A stretch of DNA of 64,000 nt from Moraxella sp. (GTDB lineage: Bacteria; Pseudomonadota; Gammaproteobacteria; Pseudomonadales; Moraxellaceae): the NCBI GenBank assembly GCA_030525825.1, contig JAUNDZ010000004.1:42408-106407 (forward strand), read 5' to 3'. Below, piece after piece: positions 9,386-16,302 of this stretch; position 1 is the stretch's first letter; each line of letters begins with the position of its first letter. Under the pieces are notes generated by a model. That model was not told where the DNA came from. It saw only the letters and a list, made by a program, of their open reading frames with translations, and did no database searches. The position numbers and the translations under genes were made by a program.

Positions 9386-9661
9386 CTACTTGTCAAAGAC
9401 AGGACGACTGCCCGGTGTTTCACGGTTGATGTGCAAAAATGAGCGATGTCGTTCGTACTTATCCAAGATATCGTTAATTACTTGCTCTTTGCCGTATCCC
9501 GACAAATCATTGCCCTGCAAGCCATCAAACAGCAAGGTCTCCAAACGATAATACTCATCCTGACTGTCTGGCACAATGGGGTGCGGTGGCACAGGATAGG
9601 CGACGGGATGGATGCCATAGATGAAGTTAAGTTCTTTTTCGTAGGCGATTTCTATGAGCAA
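9386..9661 (-). CDS. Small hypothetical protein downstream of the tRNA-Gly pair (start uncertain)
   Basis: I do not recognise this protein. The C-terminal 80 residues read like real protein (YGIHPVAYPVPP, then a charged helix-prone stretch ending RPVFDK). The frame stays open upstream into the tRNA-Gly gene, which cannot be coding, so the true start must lie after the tRNA terminator. No ATG is available; I placed it at a TTG (9659-9661, 91 residues), with another TTG at 9673 possible. No strong ribosome site is visible. It may be a 5'-truncated gene fragment rather than an intact gene. Confidence 0.4.
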   Translation of the reverse strand: MLIEIAYEKELNFIYGIHPVAYPVPPHPIVPDSQDEYYRLETLLFDGLQGNDLSGYGKEQVINDILDKYERHRSFLHINRETPGSRPVFDK

Positions 9662-9671
9662 TACTAACAAC

Positions 9672-9704
9672 AAAAAAGCCCAAACCTTTTGATTTGAGCT
9701 TTTA
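9672..9704 (-). terminator. Terminator of the tRNA-Gly operon
   Basis: On the minus strand AAAAGCTCAAATC pairs imperfectly with GGTTTGGGCTTTT, followed by T residues, 6 bp after the second tRNA-Gly. Confidence 0.75.
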
Positions 9705-9709
9705 AAATT

Positions 9710-9785
9710 TGGAGCGGGAAACGAGATTCGAACTCGCGACCCCAACCTTGGCAAGGTTGTGCTCTACCAACTGAGCTATTCCCGC
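9710..9785 (-). tRNA. tRNA-Gly(GCC), second copy
   Basis: A 76-nt cloverleaf with encoded CCA. The acceptor GCGGGAA pairs with TTCCCGC, and anticodon stem CAACC/GGTTG encloses TTGCCAA, giving GCC. It is identical to the neighbouring copy and separated from it by 22 bp. Confidence 0.95.
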
Positions 9786-9807
9786 ATGAGATGAAATTTT
9801 TGCAATT

Positions 9808-9883
9808 TGGAGCGGGAAACGAGATTCGAACTCGCGACCCCAACCTTGGCAAGGTTGTGCTCTACCAACTGAGCTATTCCCGC
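9808..9883 (-). tRNA. tRNA-Gly(GCC), first copy
   Basis: A 76-nt tRNA identical to the copy at 9710-9785 (anticodon GCC, encoded CCA). It is the promoter-proximal copy of the pair, about 50 bp downstream of a consensus promoter. Confidence 0.95.
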
Positions 9884-10188
9884 AATTTAGTTTAACAAAG
9901 TGTTAAATCTATAAATCATTGCATGGGTGCGTATTATATAGATTTTTATTTTGTTGTCAATATATTTTTTAAAAAATATTTAAATTTTTCAAAAAATATT
10001 CATCGCTTGTACAATTTTTCGGCAAATATTTGTTCATCATATAAAAACCGCCCCGCTCCACGCCACACACCCACCAAAAAAGCAGTAATTTCACCAAAAT
10101 ACACAAATAATTCGCCAAAAATGGTAGAAATTAAGGTATCATAAGCCACCAAAATAACCGCACAGCCAGTCTTAGCCAAGAGAAGTCT
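9884..10188. other. AT-rich divergent region between tRNA-Gly and pgsA
   Basis: Beyond the tRNA-Gly promoter this 305-bp stretch is very AT-rich at 9940-10020 and holds no credible ORF. A TATCAT at 10137-10142 is a possible pgsA -10, but no matching -35 is visible. Confidence 0.5.
9933..9960 (-). promoter_or_regulatory. Promoter of the tRNA-Gly pair
   Basis: On the minus strand TTGACA (9955-9960), a 16-bp AT-rich spacer and TATAAT (9933-9938) match both consensus hexamers exactly. The start site would lie about 40 nt before the first tRNA-Gly. Confidence 0.88.
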
Positions 10189-10836
10189 ATGACCGACCAT
10201 CGCCAGCCTAAAAACACCATTTTTAACCTGCCAAACAACCTAACCATTGCTCGCATTGTCATGATTCCGCTGTTCATTGCCATTGCTTATTGGCCGCCTG
10301 CACTTGGCATCGGTGTCCCTGCCATCACCAATAACGCCATTGCACGGCTTGGTATGCTTGAATATAGCGACAGCATGCTTCGCCATTTTTTATTAACCTT
10401 TGTGTTCATTTTAGCGGCAATTACTGATTGGCTTGATGGGTATTTGGCACGCAAGATGAACATCACTTCTGCCTTTGGGCGGTTTTTGGACCCTGTGGCA
10501 GATAAGCTCATGGTGGCGGCTGCCTTGGTGATTTTGGTGCAGTGGCACGCCAACATCGTCATGGCGGCTTGTGCGATTGTCATCATCTCTCGTGAGATTG
10601 CAGTGTCGGCACTGCGTGAGTGGATGGCAGAGCTTGGGGCAAGAACGAGCGTTGCGGTGTCTTATGTGGGCAAATTAAAGACAACCTTTCAGATGATTGC
10701 CATTTCGGTATTACTGCTCAACTGGCAAAGTCTTGAACTGGTCGGTTATACGCTCATGGTCATCGCTGTCGTCTTGACCTTGTGGTCGATGATGATTTAT
10801 TTAAAGGCGGCATGGCCTTATCTAAAACAGCCTTAA
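10189..10836 (+). CDS. pgsA: CDP-diacylglycerol--glycerol-3-phosphate 3-phosphatidyltransferase
   Basis: Inner-membrane enzyme making phosphatidylglycerophosphate from CDP-diacylglycerol and glycerol-3-phosphate, the committed step to phosphatidylglycerol and cardiolipin. The full CDP-alcohol phosphotransferase motif is present: D80-x2-D83-G-x3-R88, then G97-x3-D101-x3-D105. Several hydrophobic helices surround it. The 215 residues are somewhat longer than E. coli PgsA (182), mainly through an inserted loop near residues 36-62. PgsA rather than Pss is favoured by the N-terminal LPNNLTIARI pattern and the total length. An AAGAGAAG ribosome site precedes the ATG. Confidence 0.93.
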   Translation: MTDHRQPKNTIFNLPNNLTIARIVMIPLFIAIAYWPPALGIGVPAITNNAIARLGMLEYSDSMLRHFLLTFVFILAAITDWLDGYLARKMNITSAFGRFLDPVADKLMVAAALVILVQWHANIVMAACAIVIISREIAVSALREWMAELGARTSVAVSYVGKLKTTFQMIAISVLLLNWQSLELVGYTLMVIAVVLTLWSMMIYLKAAWPYLKQP

Positions 10837-10918
10837 CTTCTTTTTGACAGTTTCTTATGGCAAATCATGACACCAAGCATCTTTGGGAATGATGACAGAC
10901 TTTGCTATTAAAATGCAA

Positions 10919-10939
10919 GGGGCGAAACATTTTCGCCCC
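10919..10939. terminator. Inverted repeat between convergent pgsA and the Mpo1-like gene
   Basis: GGGGCGAAA and its complement form a strong short hairpin. Neither 3' flank is a clean T run, but the minus-strand side (TTGCATTTTAA) is the better one, so it most likely ends the Mpo1-like transcript and may also stop pgsA. Confidence 0.5.
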
Positions 10940-10977
10940 GATTTGCTTATGATAAAGATTGACTGCGTGATATAAAC

Positions 10978-11406
10978 CTAAGATTTTTTGACAAAATTCA
11001 TCGCCACCCAAGCAGGACCGATGAGTAGGAATTGCAAATCTTCAAAAAATGACGGCTTCGCTCCTTCAATCTTATGTCCAACAAACTGCCCAATCCAAGC
11101 AAGCACAAAAATACCCAACCAAACACCCCAATGCCAATTGACCAAATAAACAAAGCCCACACAAAGGGCGATGAAAGCCGCCATCGCAAGGAATAACGGC
11201 ACGGACAGTCTAAGATAAAACCATAGCACGCCCACAGCGACCACCACCATCAAGATGGGGCTGATGCTCATGATGAGTGCCACAATGGTAAGGAAAATCA
11301 CAGGCACGCAGATGTTGTGAATGCTTTTATTGGTATGGTTTTGATGGCTGACAGCATATTCAGACAGCCAAGAATGAAGCGATTTTTCACTGACGAATAA
11401 TGACAT
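10978..11406 (-). CDS. Mpo1-like (DUF962) membrane protein
   Basis: A 142-residue protein with the Mpo1/YGL010w signature at its N-terminus: YAVSHQNHTNKSIHNICVP, carrying the conserved His residues that in yeast Mpo1 bind iron for a 2-hydroxy fatty acid dioxygenase. Four hydrophobic helices follow, with a second conserved patch (FVGHKIEGAKPS) near the C-terminus. In bacteria the activity is not established, so the yeast function is only a hint. A strong AAGGAG ribosome site lies 7 nt before the ATG. It appears monocistronic. Confidence 0.82.
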   Translation of the reverse strand: MSLFVSEKSLHSWLSEYAVSHQNHTNKSIHNICVPVIFLTIVALIMSISPILMVVVAVGVLWFYLRLSVPLFLAMAAFIALCVGFVYLVNWHWGVWLGIFVLAWIGQFVGHKIEGAKPSFFEDLQFLLIGPAWVAMNFVKKS

Positions 11407-11497
11407 AAGAAACTCCTTTTTGCTTATTAAACATCTTTTGAAAGCCTAATCTCTTAGATATTTACAATACCAAGACATCACTCAAAATACAAATCAA

Positions 11498-12277
11498 TCA
11501 AGGGGACAGACTTTCACTACGATGCCAGCCATACAGCCCAACGATGGCATTTACTTGATAAATCATCGTCTGAATGGCAAAGATGATGTTGCCCGACATG
11601 ACATTGACAATCAACCACACAACATTCACCAAAATCCACAGCCACCAGTTAAATGAGTAGCGTAAAATCATCGTAACCTGTGCCGTGATGGACAGCACAA
11701 AGGCGACCACATTAATCCAAAAAAAGCTAATCACACCCAAAAACTTACTGCCATCATCTGCAATAACGCCATAGCCTTGGGCGATGAGCCATTCATTGAT
11801 GATGGGAAACAGTGCCAAGCCTGCGGCGATAAATACCACCGTTACGCTCCAAATGTATTTGTTGGCAGCTTTAGGAATCATATCGCCATCGTTGTCGGTA
11901 TGTGCTCGCCAATTCATCATGCCATAAACATGGGTAAAAAAATTGAACATCGGTGCCAGCATTAAGCCCACCGCCCCTGATGTCGCCTGTACCACCACTT
12001 CCCCTGCGGTGGCAAGCACGCCCAAGCCATTGCCCACCAAGTTTTTGCGAAATGATAAGCCCACCACACACAAAAGCCCAATGACAGACACGCCCAAATA
12101 GAACCAATCCAAACCAGCCCGCTCTGTCGTCAGCCAAAATCCTGTAAATAACGCACACACCCCACAGATGAACCACGCCACCACCCACTGAGCCGTCCAG
12201 TCCTTTTTACCAAATCCTGTAATATTATCCAAAAATGCAATTTTCATTGTGTCATTTAACCTTGTAATTTTACCCAT
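11498..12277 (-). CDS. pnuC: Nicotinamide riboside transporter PnuC
   Basis: Inner-membrane facilitator importing nicotinamide riboside, which is trapped by phosphorylation in the cytoplasm. The 259 residues contain about seven hydrophobic helices and the family's Trp/Asn-rich signature near the end (NWWLWILVNVVW, then QTMIYQVNAIVGLYGWHR). It lies 27 bp behind nadR, whose kinase domain acts on the imported substrate, making the assignment strong. The start is ambiguous: the ATG at 12277 or an internal ATG at 12247, after which the sequence looks more like a usual PnuC N-terminus; neither has a strong ribosome site. No terminator is seen after it. Confidence 0.9.
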   Translation of the reverse strand: MGKITRLNDTMKIAFLDNITGFGKKDWTAQWVVAWFICGVCALFTGFWLTTERAGLDWFYLGVSVIGLLCVVGLSFRKNLVGNGLGVLATAGEVVVQATSGAVGLMLAPMFNFFTHVYGMMNWRAHTDNDGDMIPKAANKYIWSVTVVFIAAGLALFPIINEWLIAQGYGVIADDGSKFLGVISFFWINVVAFVLSITAQVTMILRYSFNWWLWILVNVVWLIVNVMSGNIIFAIQTMIYQVNAIVGLYGWHRSESLSP

Positions 12278-12304
12278 CTAAGCCCGTCAGCTCATCAAAC
12301 TTGG

Positions 12305-13312
12305 TCAATCTGCATCATCCATGCCAAGCACCTGTTTATCGATGATGGCGACCGCCTGTCGGTAGCGTTCGTGATAATCTGCATCATCAATCATCACAAC
12401 ATCAATCTGATGTCGAGCAAGCACCGACAACAGCCGAGTGGCAAAAGCAAAACGCTGTTTTTCGCTGCCCAAGCGACGCATACCGTCCGCCACCCACTTG
12501 ACATTATTATCCAAATAGATGGTAAAATCCATGCGAATCTCATCCGCCATGCTTGCCACCAGCGGATGCGTCCGCCCTTCATACGCTTCACAAAATGCCT
12601 GCGTGGTCGCAAAATCGGTATCCACCAGCACAATCGGTGCGATGGCGTGTTTTTTTGCCTCAAAAATCGCTTTGGCGTGATTGATGGCAATCGGTGCATA
12701 GTCGCTGTATTGCAGCCCAAGCTCCGTGCCGCCTAAGTCGCTGTGCGTGTACAACCTGCCCATTTCAAGTGCGATGCTCGCCCCATAATGGTTCGCCAAT
12801 TTATGTACCAAAGTCGTCTTACCAGAACTCTCACCACCGACGATGCACACCGTCTGGGTATAGTCTAGCTTAGCAGATGGGGCAATCTTATCAAAAAACA
12901 TTGCAGGGTTTTGATAAATGGCATCATCATCGCAGTCATGATTTGACAGCAGTCTTGTGGGATAATCACTATCTGTCATCACGCCTTGTTTGGCAAAGAC
13001 AGTCAGCTCCCCTGCCCACGCTTGCTGTAACGACTGCCACGCCCCATCAGCAAAGGACAGCTTACTGGCATAGTCGCCTGCCACCTGCACGCCCAAACTC
13101 TCAGGCGTATGCACTTCAATAAAATCAAAATGTTGGCACGCCACCTGTACCCAGCGAACTTTATCTTGCATCGTTGGTCGAAAACGGCTGTCGCCTGCTC
13201 TTGGCGTGATGATGATGTGCAAGCGTTGGCATTGTCCTGCCGCTTCGTTGATGTCTTGTAGATGTCCTAAATGCAGCGGCTCAAAATGCCCAATCAAAAG
13301 CCCAGCCGTCAT
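12305..13312 (-). CDS. nadR: Bifunctional NMN adenylyltransferase / ribosylnicotinamide kinase NadR
   Basis: Two-domain salvage enzyme. The N-terminal nucleotidyltransferase domain has the HxGH motif (H14-L-G-H17) for NMN adenylylation. The C-terminal ribosylnicotinamide kinase domain has a P-loop GGESSGKT (159-166). At 335 residues it lacks the N-terminal helix-turn-helix repressor domain of enteric NadR, so it is predicted to be purely enzymatic. It is co-transcribed with pnuC: nicotinamide riboside enters, is phosphorylated to NMN and converted to NAD. The ATG has an AAGGA ribosome site, and an extended -10 (TGCTATAAT) lies close upstream. Confidence 0.93.
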   Translation of the reverse strand: MTAGLLIGHFEPLHLGHLQDINEAAGQCQRLHIIITPRAGDSRFRPTMQDKVRWVQVACQHFDFIEVHTPESLGVQVAGDYASKLSFADGAWQSLQQAWAGELTVFAKQGVMTDSDYPTRLLSNHDCDDDAIYQNPAMFFDKIAPSAKLDYTQTVCIVGGESSGKTTLVHKLANHYGASIALEMGRLYTHSDLGGTELGLQYSDYAPIAINHAKAIFEAKKHAIAPIVLVDTDFATTQAFCEAYEGRTHPLVASMADEIRMDFTIYLDNNVKWVADGMRRLGSEKQRFAFATRLLSVLARHQIDVVMIDDADYHERYRQAVAIIDKQVLGMDDAD

Positions 13313-13345
13313 AATCGTCCTTATGTTGTGTCGAAAAACCTGTCT

Positions 13346-13354
13346 ATTATAGCA
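13346..13354 (-). promoter_or_regulatory. Extended -10 element upstream of nadR-pnuC
   Basis: TGCTATAAT on the minus strand, with no convincing -35 at the right distance. It would start transcription about 25 nt before the nadR ATG, giving a very short leader. Confidence 0.5.
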
Positions 13355-13562
13355 AATTTTTTAGCCAATCATCACAAACCATGCCATAAAGCGGTCATTT
13401 TTGCACATTTACATAACTTGACATAGCTTGCCAACACTCAAATGAATGTAGTGCTTTGGTAACGGCTGCTGATTTTTGATTGAATTTTGCCATCAGCACC
13501 CTTAAATTAAAGGTAGGTTTAAAAACTAATGCCTAAGTAATTAGCCAATTAGCACAGCAACT

Positions 13563-13582
13563 CACCTAATAACACCTAATAA
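13563..13582 (+). repeat. Perfect 10-bp tandem duplication before pspC-domain gene
   Basis: CACCTAATAA occurs twice back to back, and the second copy runs into the AAGG ribosome site of the PspC-domain gene. Slippage here would change the leader spacing only if it removed part of the ribosome site. Confidence 0.8.
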
Positions 13583-13591
13583 GGATTTGAT

Positions 13592-13831
13592 ATGGCAAAA
13601 ATGATAAAACTCCACCGCTCCACCAAGCATCGCCTATTGGCAGGTGTGCTTGGCGGTATTGCAGAATATTTGGGCTGGTCGCCGACGATGGTACGCATCT
13701 TATTCTGGGCAGTGATTGTGTTTAGTGCTGGCGTTACCCTGCCCATCGCTACTCTAGCTTACTTTGTGATGTGGCTGGTCATGCCCGAAGCGACTGCCAG
13801 CTCCTACGCCATAGAGCATCAGCCTTATTGA
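13592..13831 (+). CDS. PspC-domain membrane protein
   Basis: A 79-residue protein consisting of one PspC domain: a basic N-terminus leading to KHRLLAGVLGGIAEYLGW, then two hydrophobic helices ending YFVMWLVMPE, which is the canonical domain end. In E. coli PspC participates in the phage-shock envelope stress response, but this stand-alone form lacks the PspC toxin-control C-terminus and no pspA/pspB/pspF lies nearby, so its role is unknown. It is monocistronic and followed by a terminator. Confidence 0.88.
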   Translation: MAKMIKLHRSTKHRLLAGVLGGIAEYLGWSPTMVRILFWAVIVFSAGVTLPIATLAYFVMWLVMPEATASSYAIEHQPY

Positions 13832-13844
13832 TGCTTGATCAAAT

Positions 13845-13878
13845 AAAAAAGTTGCCCTATCATAAGGCAACTTCTTTA
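13845..13878. terminator. Bidirectional terminator between pspC-domain gene and zinc-ribbon gene
   Basis: AAAAAAGTTGCC and GGCAACTTCTTT enclose an 8-nt loop between two convergent genes. Confidence 0.8.
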
Positions 13879-13899
13879 TTGATAATATCATTCCCAAAA

Positions 13900-14214
13900 C
13901 TATTCGGGTCTTTTAATTTTCAGCGTCCAAATATGATTGCCAAAAGCACTAAATGCCACCAAAACCGCCATACCAATAGCGAACAAGGCAACAAGAAAAG
14001 TATCAGAAATGCTTGTAATCCCCAGAATTCTTAAAATCAGCCTTACCAACAGCGACACACCTGCAAAGTAAGCAAAACTTCGCCAAATTGAAAATTTAGA
14101 TTCGCAAGTTGGACAGCTAAAAATGGCGTATTTACCAATGCTTAGATGGTAATCACATTGGCTTTGACATTCATGGCACTGATGCTTGGGTGGATTTATT
14201 AGTAGATTGCTCAC
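13900..14214 (-). CDS. Zinc-ribbon membrane protein of unknown function
   Basis: An N-terminal zinc ribbon of the CxxC-17-CxxC type (CHEC and CPTC) is followed by two hydrophobic helices and a short basic end (KIKRPE). This resembles bacterial 'CXXC-20-CXXC' membrane proteins, none with a known role. The frame extends upstream to an ATG at 14265, but a perfect AGGAGG lies immediately before an in-frame ATG (14220, spacing too tight) and 7 nt before a GTG at 14212-14214. I therefore chose GTG, giving 104 residues. If the ATG at 14265 were used, it would start 2 bp after the broken gene upstream. The two probably form one transcript. Confidence 0.65.
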   Translation of the reverse strand: MSNLLINPPKHQCHECQSQCDYHLSIGKYAIFSCPTCESKFSIWRSFAYFAGVSLLVRLILRILGITSISDTFLVALFAIGMAVLVAFSAFGNHIWTLKIKRPE

Positions 14215-14267
14215 AATCATTCCTCCTGCATTGCTTATCTTGACATTAAGTTGGTTGCGTTTCATGG

Positions 14268-14768
14268 CTATCTAAATAGACCGTTTTCCATATATTCTAT
14301 CCTAGGCGGAATTTGGCATCCTGTCCGACATTCTCTACGCCATTCCTTATATTGTTGCTCACTGTCTCTAATCTTTCTCTCTTCTTTTTGCTCATCCCAT
14401 CTTTCTTTTTGTCGCTCAACAAAATGCTTGCCAACTCCATAGGTAGTATCTACAATTTCATAACCCTACCAAAATGCCTTATTAGCTGTCCAACACCAGC
14501 AGCTTGGTGGGTTCTTGATAACCGACTACCCCGCTCACCCTCTCTCTTGCAAACGCATCGTTACCCTCACCGAAAAATCGGTCGTTATAACCTCCAATAT
14601 TTTGAACGCCACCAATACCCAATGGTATGTTATCTGATGCAAATGGGATTGTCAAAGATGAGATGGTAGTACTTGAATTATCGCTCAAGACAGAAGAGTC
14701 CGCATAAGATGTATTATAAAACAACATGCCAAATAGAGCGATTGAAACCAAACTTAATGTTTTTTCAT
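14268..14768 (-). pseudogene. Frameshifted secreted protein of unknown function
   Basis: A strong ribosome site (AAAGGAGA) precedes an ATG at 14766-14768, but its frame stops after four codons. Adding one A to the following six-A run restores MKKTLSLVSIALFGMLFYNT, a clear Sec signal peptide with cleavage after SYA, and an 80-residue glycine/serine-rich region. That frame then ends at 14482. Two further single-base additions, near 14505 and 14470, would join it to AAGVGQLIRHFG and then to a charged C-terminal region (GYEIVDTTYGVGKHF, then Glu/Arg-rich, ending ENGLFR) that stops 2 bp before the next gene's outer ATG. All three lesions are single-base losses. The restored protein would be about 167 residues. 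I do not recognise the family. Confidence 0.6.
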
Positions 14769-15026
14769 ATCTTCTCCTTTGATAAAAACATTAGCTTATA
14801 ACAGCAAATTTTAGTTTGCTAAGCAAACAAGGTTGTATTTGCAGTACCTAAAAAATCCATTTGTCTGTTCAATAATAATACCTACCAATAAAAAAATCAA
14901 TCAAATTTTTAGAGATTTTCAGCATCATCCAAACAGCCTCATTTACCAAAAAGCGGTTGCTAATTTTATCACTTTTGTGTAGAGTAATAAGTTTTTTAAC
15001 AAATCAGTTTTTAGGCATTATTTCTC

Positions 15027-15965
15027 ATGACTTTTCAGCAAATTATCCTAACTCTCCAAAACTACTGGGCAGAAAAAGGCTGTGTGATTTTACAGCCTTA
15101 TGATATGGAAATGGGGGCAGGGACTTTTCATACCGCCACTTTTTTAAGAGCCTTAACCCCCGAAAAATGGAACGCTGCCTATGTGCAGCCGTCTCGCCGT
15201 CCGACCGATGGACGATATGGCGAAAACCCTAACCGCTTGCAACACTACTACCAATTCCAAGTGGTGCTAAAACCAAACCCTGCCAATATCCAAGAGCTGT
15301 ATTTGGGTTCTTTGCAGGCTTTAGGCATTGACACTTTGACCCACGATGTGCGTTTTGTGGAAGATAACTGGGAGAGTCCGACTTTGGGGGCGTGGGGCTT
15401 GGGCTGGGAAGTGTGGCTAAATGGTATGGAAGTTACCCAGTTTACCTATTTTCAGCAGGTCGGGGGCATTGAGTGCTTCCCTGTAACAGGCGAGATTACT
15501 TATGGACTAGAACGCCTTGCAATGTACATTCAGGGCGTGGACAGCGTTTATGACCTTGTTTGGACGGATGGTGAGTTTGGGCGAGTCACTTATGGCGATG
15601 TCTTTCATCAAAATGAAGTGGAGCAGTCCACCTATAACTTTGAATATGCCGATGTGGACAAACTCTTTGATTTGTTTGACTTTTATGAAAAAGAGGCTGA
15701 CCGCTTGGTGGGGGTTAATTTGCCCTTGCCAGCTTATGAAATGGTGTTAAAGGCAAGTCATAGCTTTAATTTGCTTGACGCTCGTGGGGCAATCAGTGTT
15801 ACCGAACGCCAAAGATTTATCCTGCGTGTGCGAACACTAGCACGAAAAGTGGCAGAAAGCTATACCATCGCTCGTGCCAAACTTGGTTTTCCACTCGCTG
15901 ATGAAGCTCATAAAAAGGACGCTTTGGAGAAGTGGTTGCCCAAAAAAACGGACAGCGACAACTAA
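15027..15965 (+). CDS. glyQ: Glycine--tRNA ligase alpha subunit
   Basis: Catalytic class II subunit of the heterotetrameric glycyl-tRNA synthetase. The 312 residues begin with [18 protein letters not shown] and include [14 protein letters not shown] and [13 protein letters not shown], all strongly conserved in GlyQ, and the length matches the family (about 300). It is followed not by glyS directly but by a small lipoprotein gene; glyS starts 337 bp later on the same strand. A possible promoter (TTGCTA, 17 bp, TAGAGT) lies around 14958-14986. Confidence 0.97.
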   Translation: MTFQQIILTLQNYWAEKGCVILQPYDMEMGAGTFHTATFLRALTPEKWNAAYVQPSRRPTDGRYGENPNRLQHYYQFQVVLKPNPANIQELYLGSLQALGIDTLTHDVRFVEDNWESPTLGAWGLGWEVWLNGMEVTQFTYFQQVGGIECFPVTGEITYGLERLAMYIQGVDSVYDLVWTDGEFGRVTYGDVFHQNEVEQSTYNFEYADVDKLFDLFDFYEKEADRLVGVNLPLPAYEMVLKASHSFNLLDARGAISVTERQRFILRVRTLARKVAESYTIARAKLGFPLADEAHKKDALEKWLPKKTDSDN

Positions 15966-16021
15966 TCTCAGCCCAAAACTTTTAAACACCAGCTTATCAA
16001 CAAAATACGAGAGATTACCCC

Positions 16022-16282
16022 ATGAAACATTTACTTCTAATTGCCGTATTTAGCACCCTGCTAACCGCCTGTGGTCTGGTCGGTGGCAACGACAGCGAAC
16101 AAGAAAACGACCGCACCGAACAGTCCGACCGCAATGACAATGACCGCAGCGATAACGACAGCGGCAATGACGACGACGATGAGCGTGATGACAAGCGTAG
16201 CGATGGCGACAATGACAACGACCGCCGTGATAATAAAGATGGCGACCGTGATGGTGATGACGACGACAAAGACGACAAGTAA
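16022..16282 (+). CDS. Aspartate-rich small lipoprotein between glyQ and glyS
   Basis: An 86-residue predicted lipoprotein: a lipoprotein signal peptide with lipobox LTAC (Cys17), then a roughly 70-residue mature part made almost only of Asp, Asn, Arg, Gly, Ser and Lys. By my count it holds about 27 Asp and 4 Glu against about 12 Arg/Lys, with runs of four Asp. No folded domain is recognisable; it would be a disordered, strongly acidic surface or periplasmic tail that could bind divalent cations, which is inference. It has its own ribosome site (GAGA) and sits 56 bp after glyQ and 20 bp before glyS, so it must be co-transcribed with both synthetase genes. The mirror-image open frames on the opposite strand are composition artefacts. 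Confidence 0.75.
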   Translation: MKHLLLIAVFSTLLTACGLVGGNDSEQENDRTEQSDRNDNDRSDNDSGNDDDDERDDKRSDGDNDNDRRDNKDGDRDGDDDDKDDK

Positions 16283-16302
16283 ACAACCAAGCAAACAACC
16301 TT

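Noticed and set aside
9664-9852. Frames beginning MPRLGSRVRISFPAP on the minus strand
   Set aside because: This peptide is the translation of the tRNA-Gly genes, not protein coding.
10919-10939. Strong GC-rich inverted repeat considered as a regulatory operator
   Set aside because: It sits between convergent genes, so a terminator role is simpler even though the T tract is weak.
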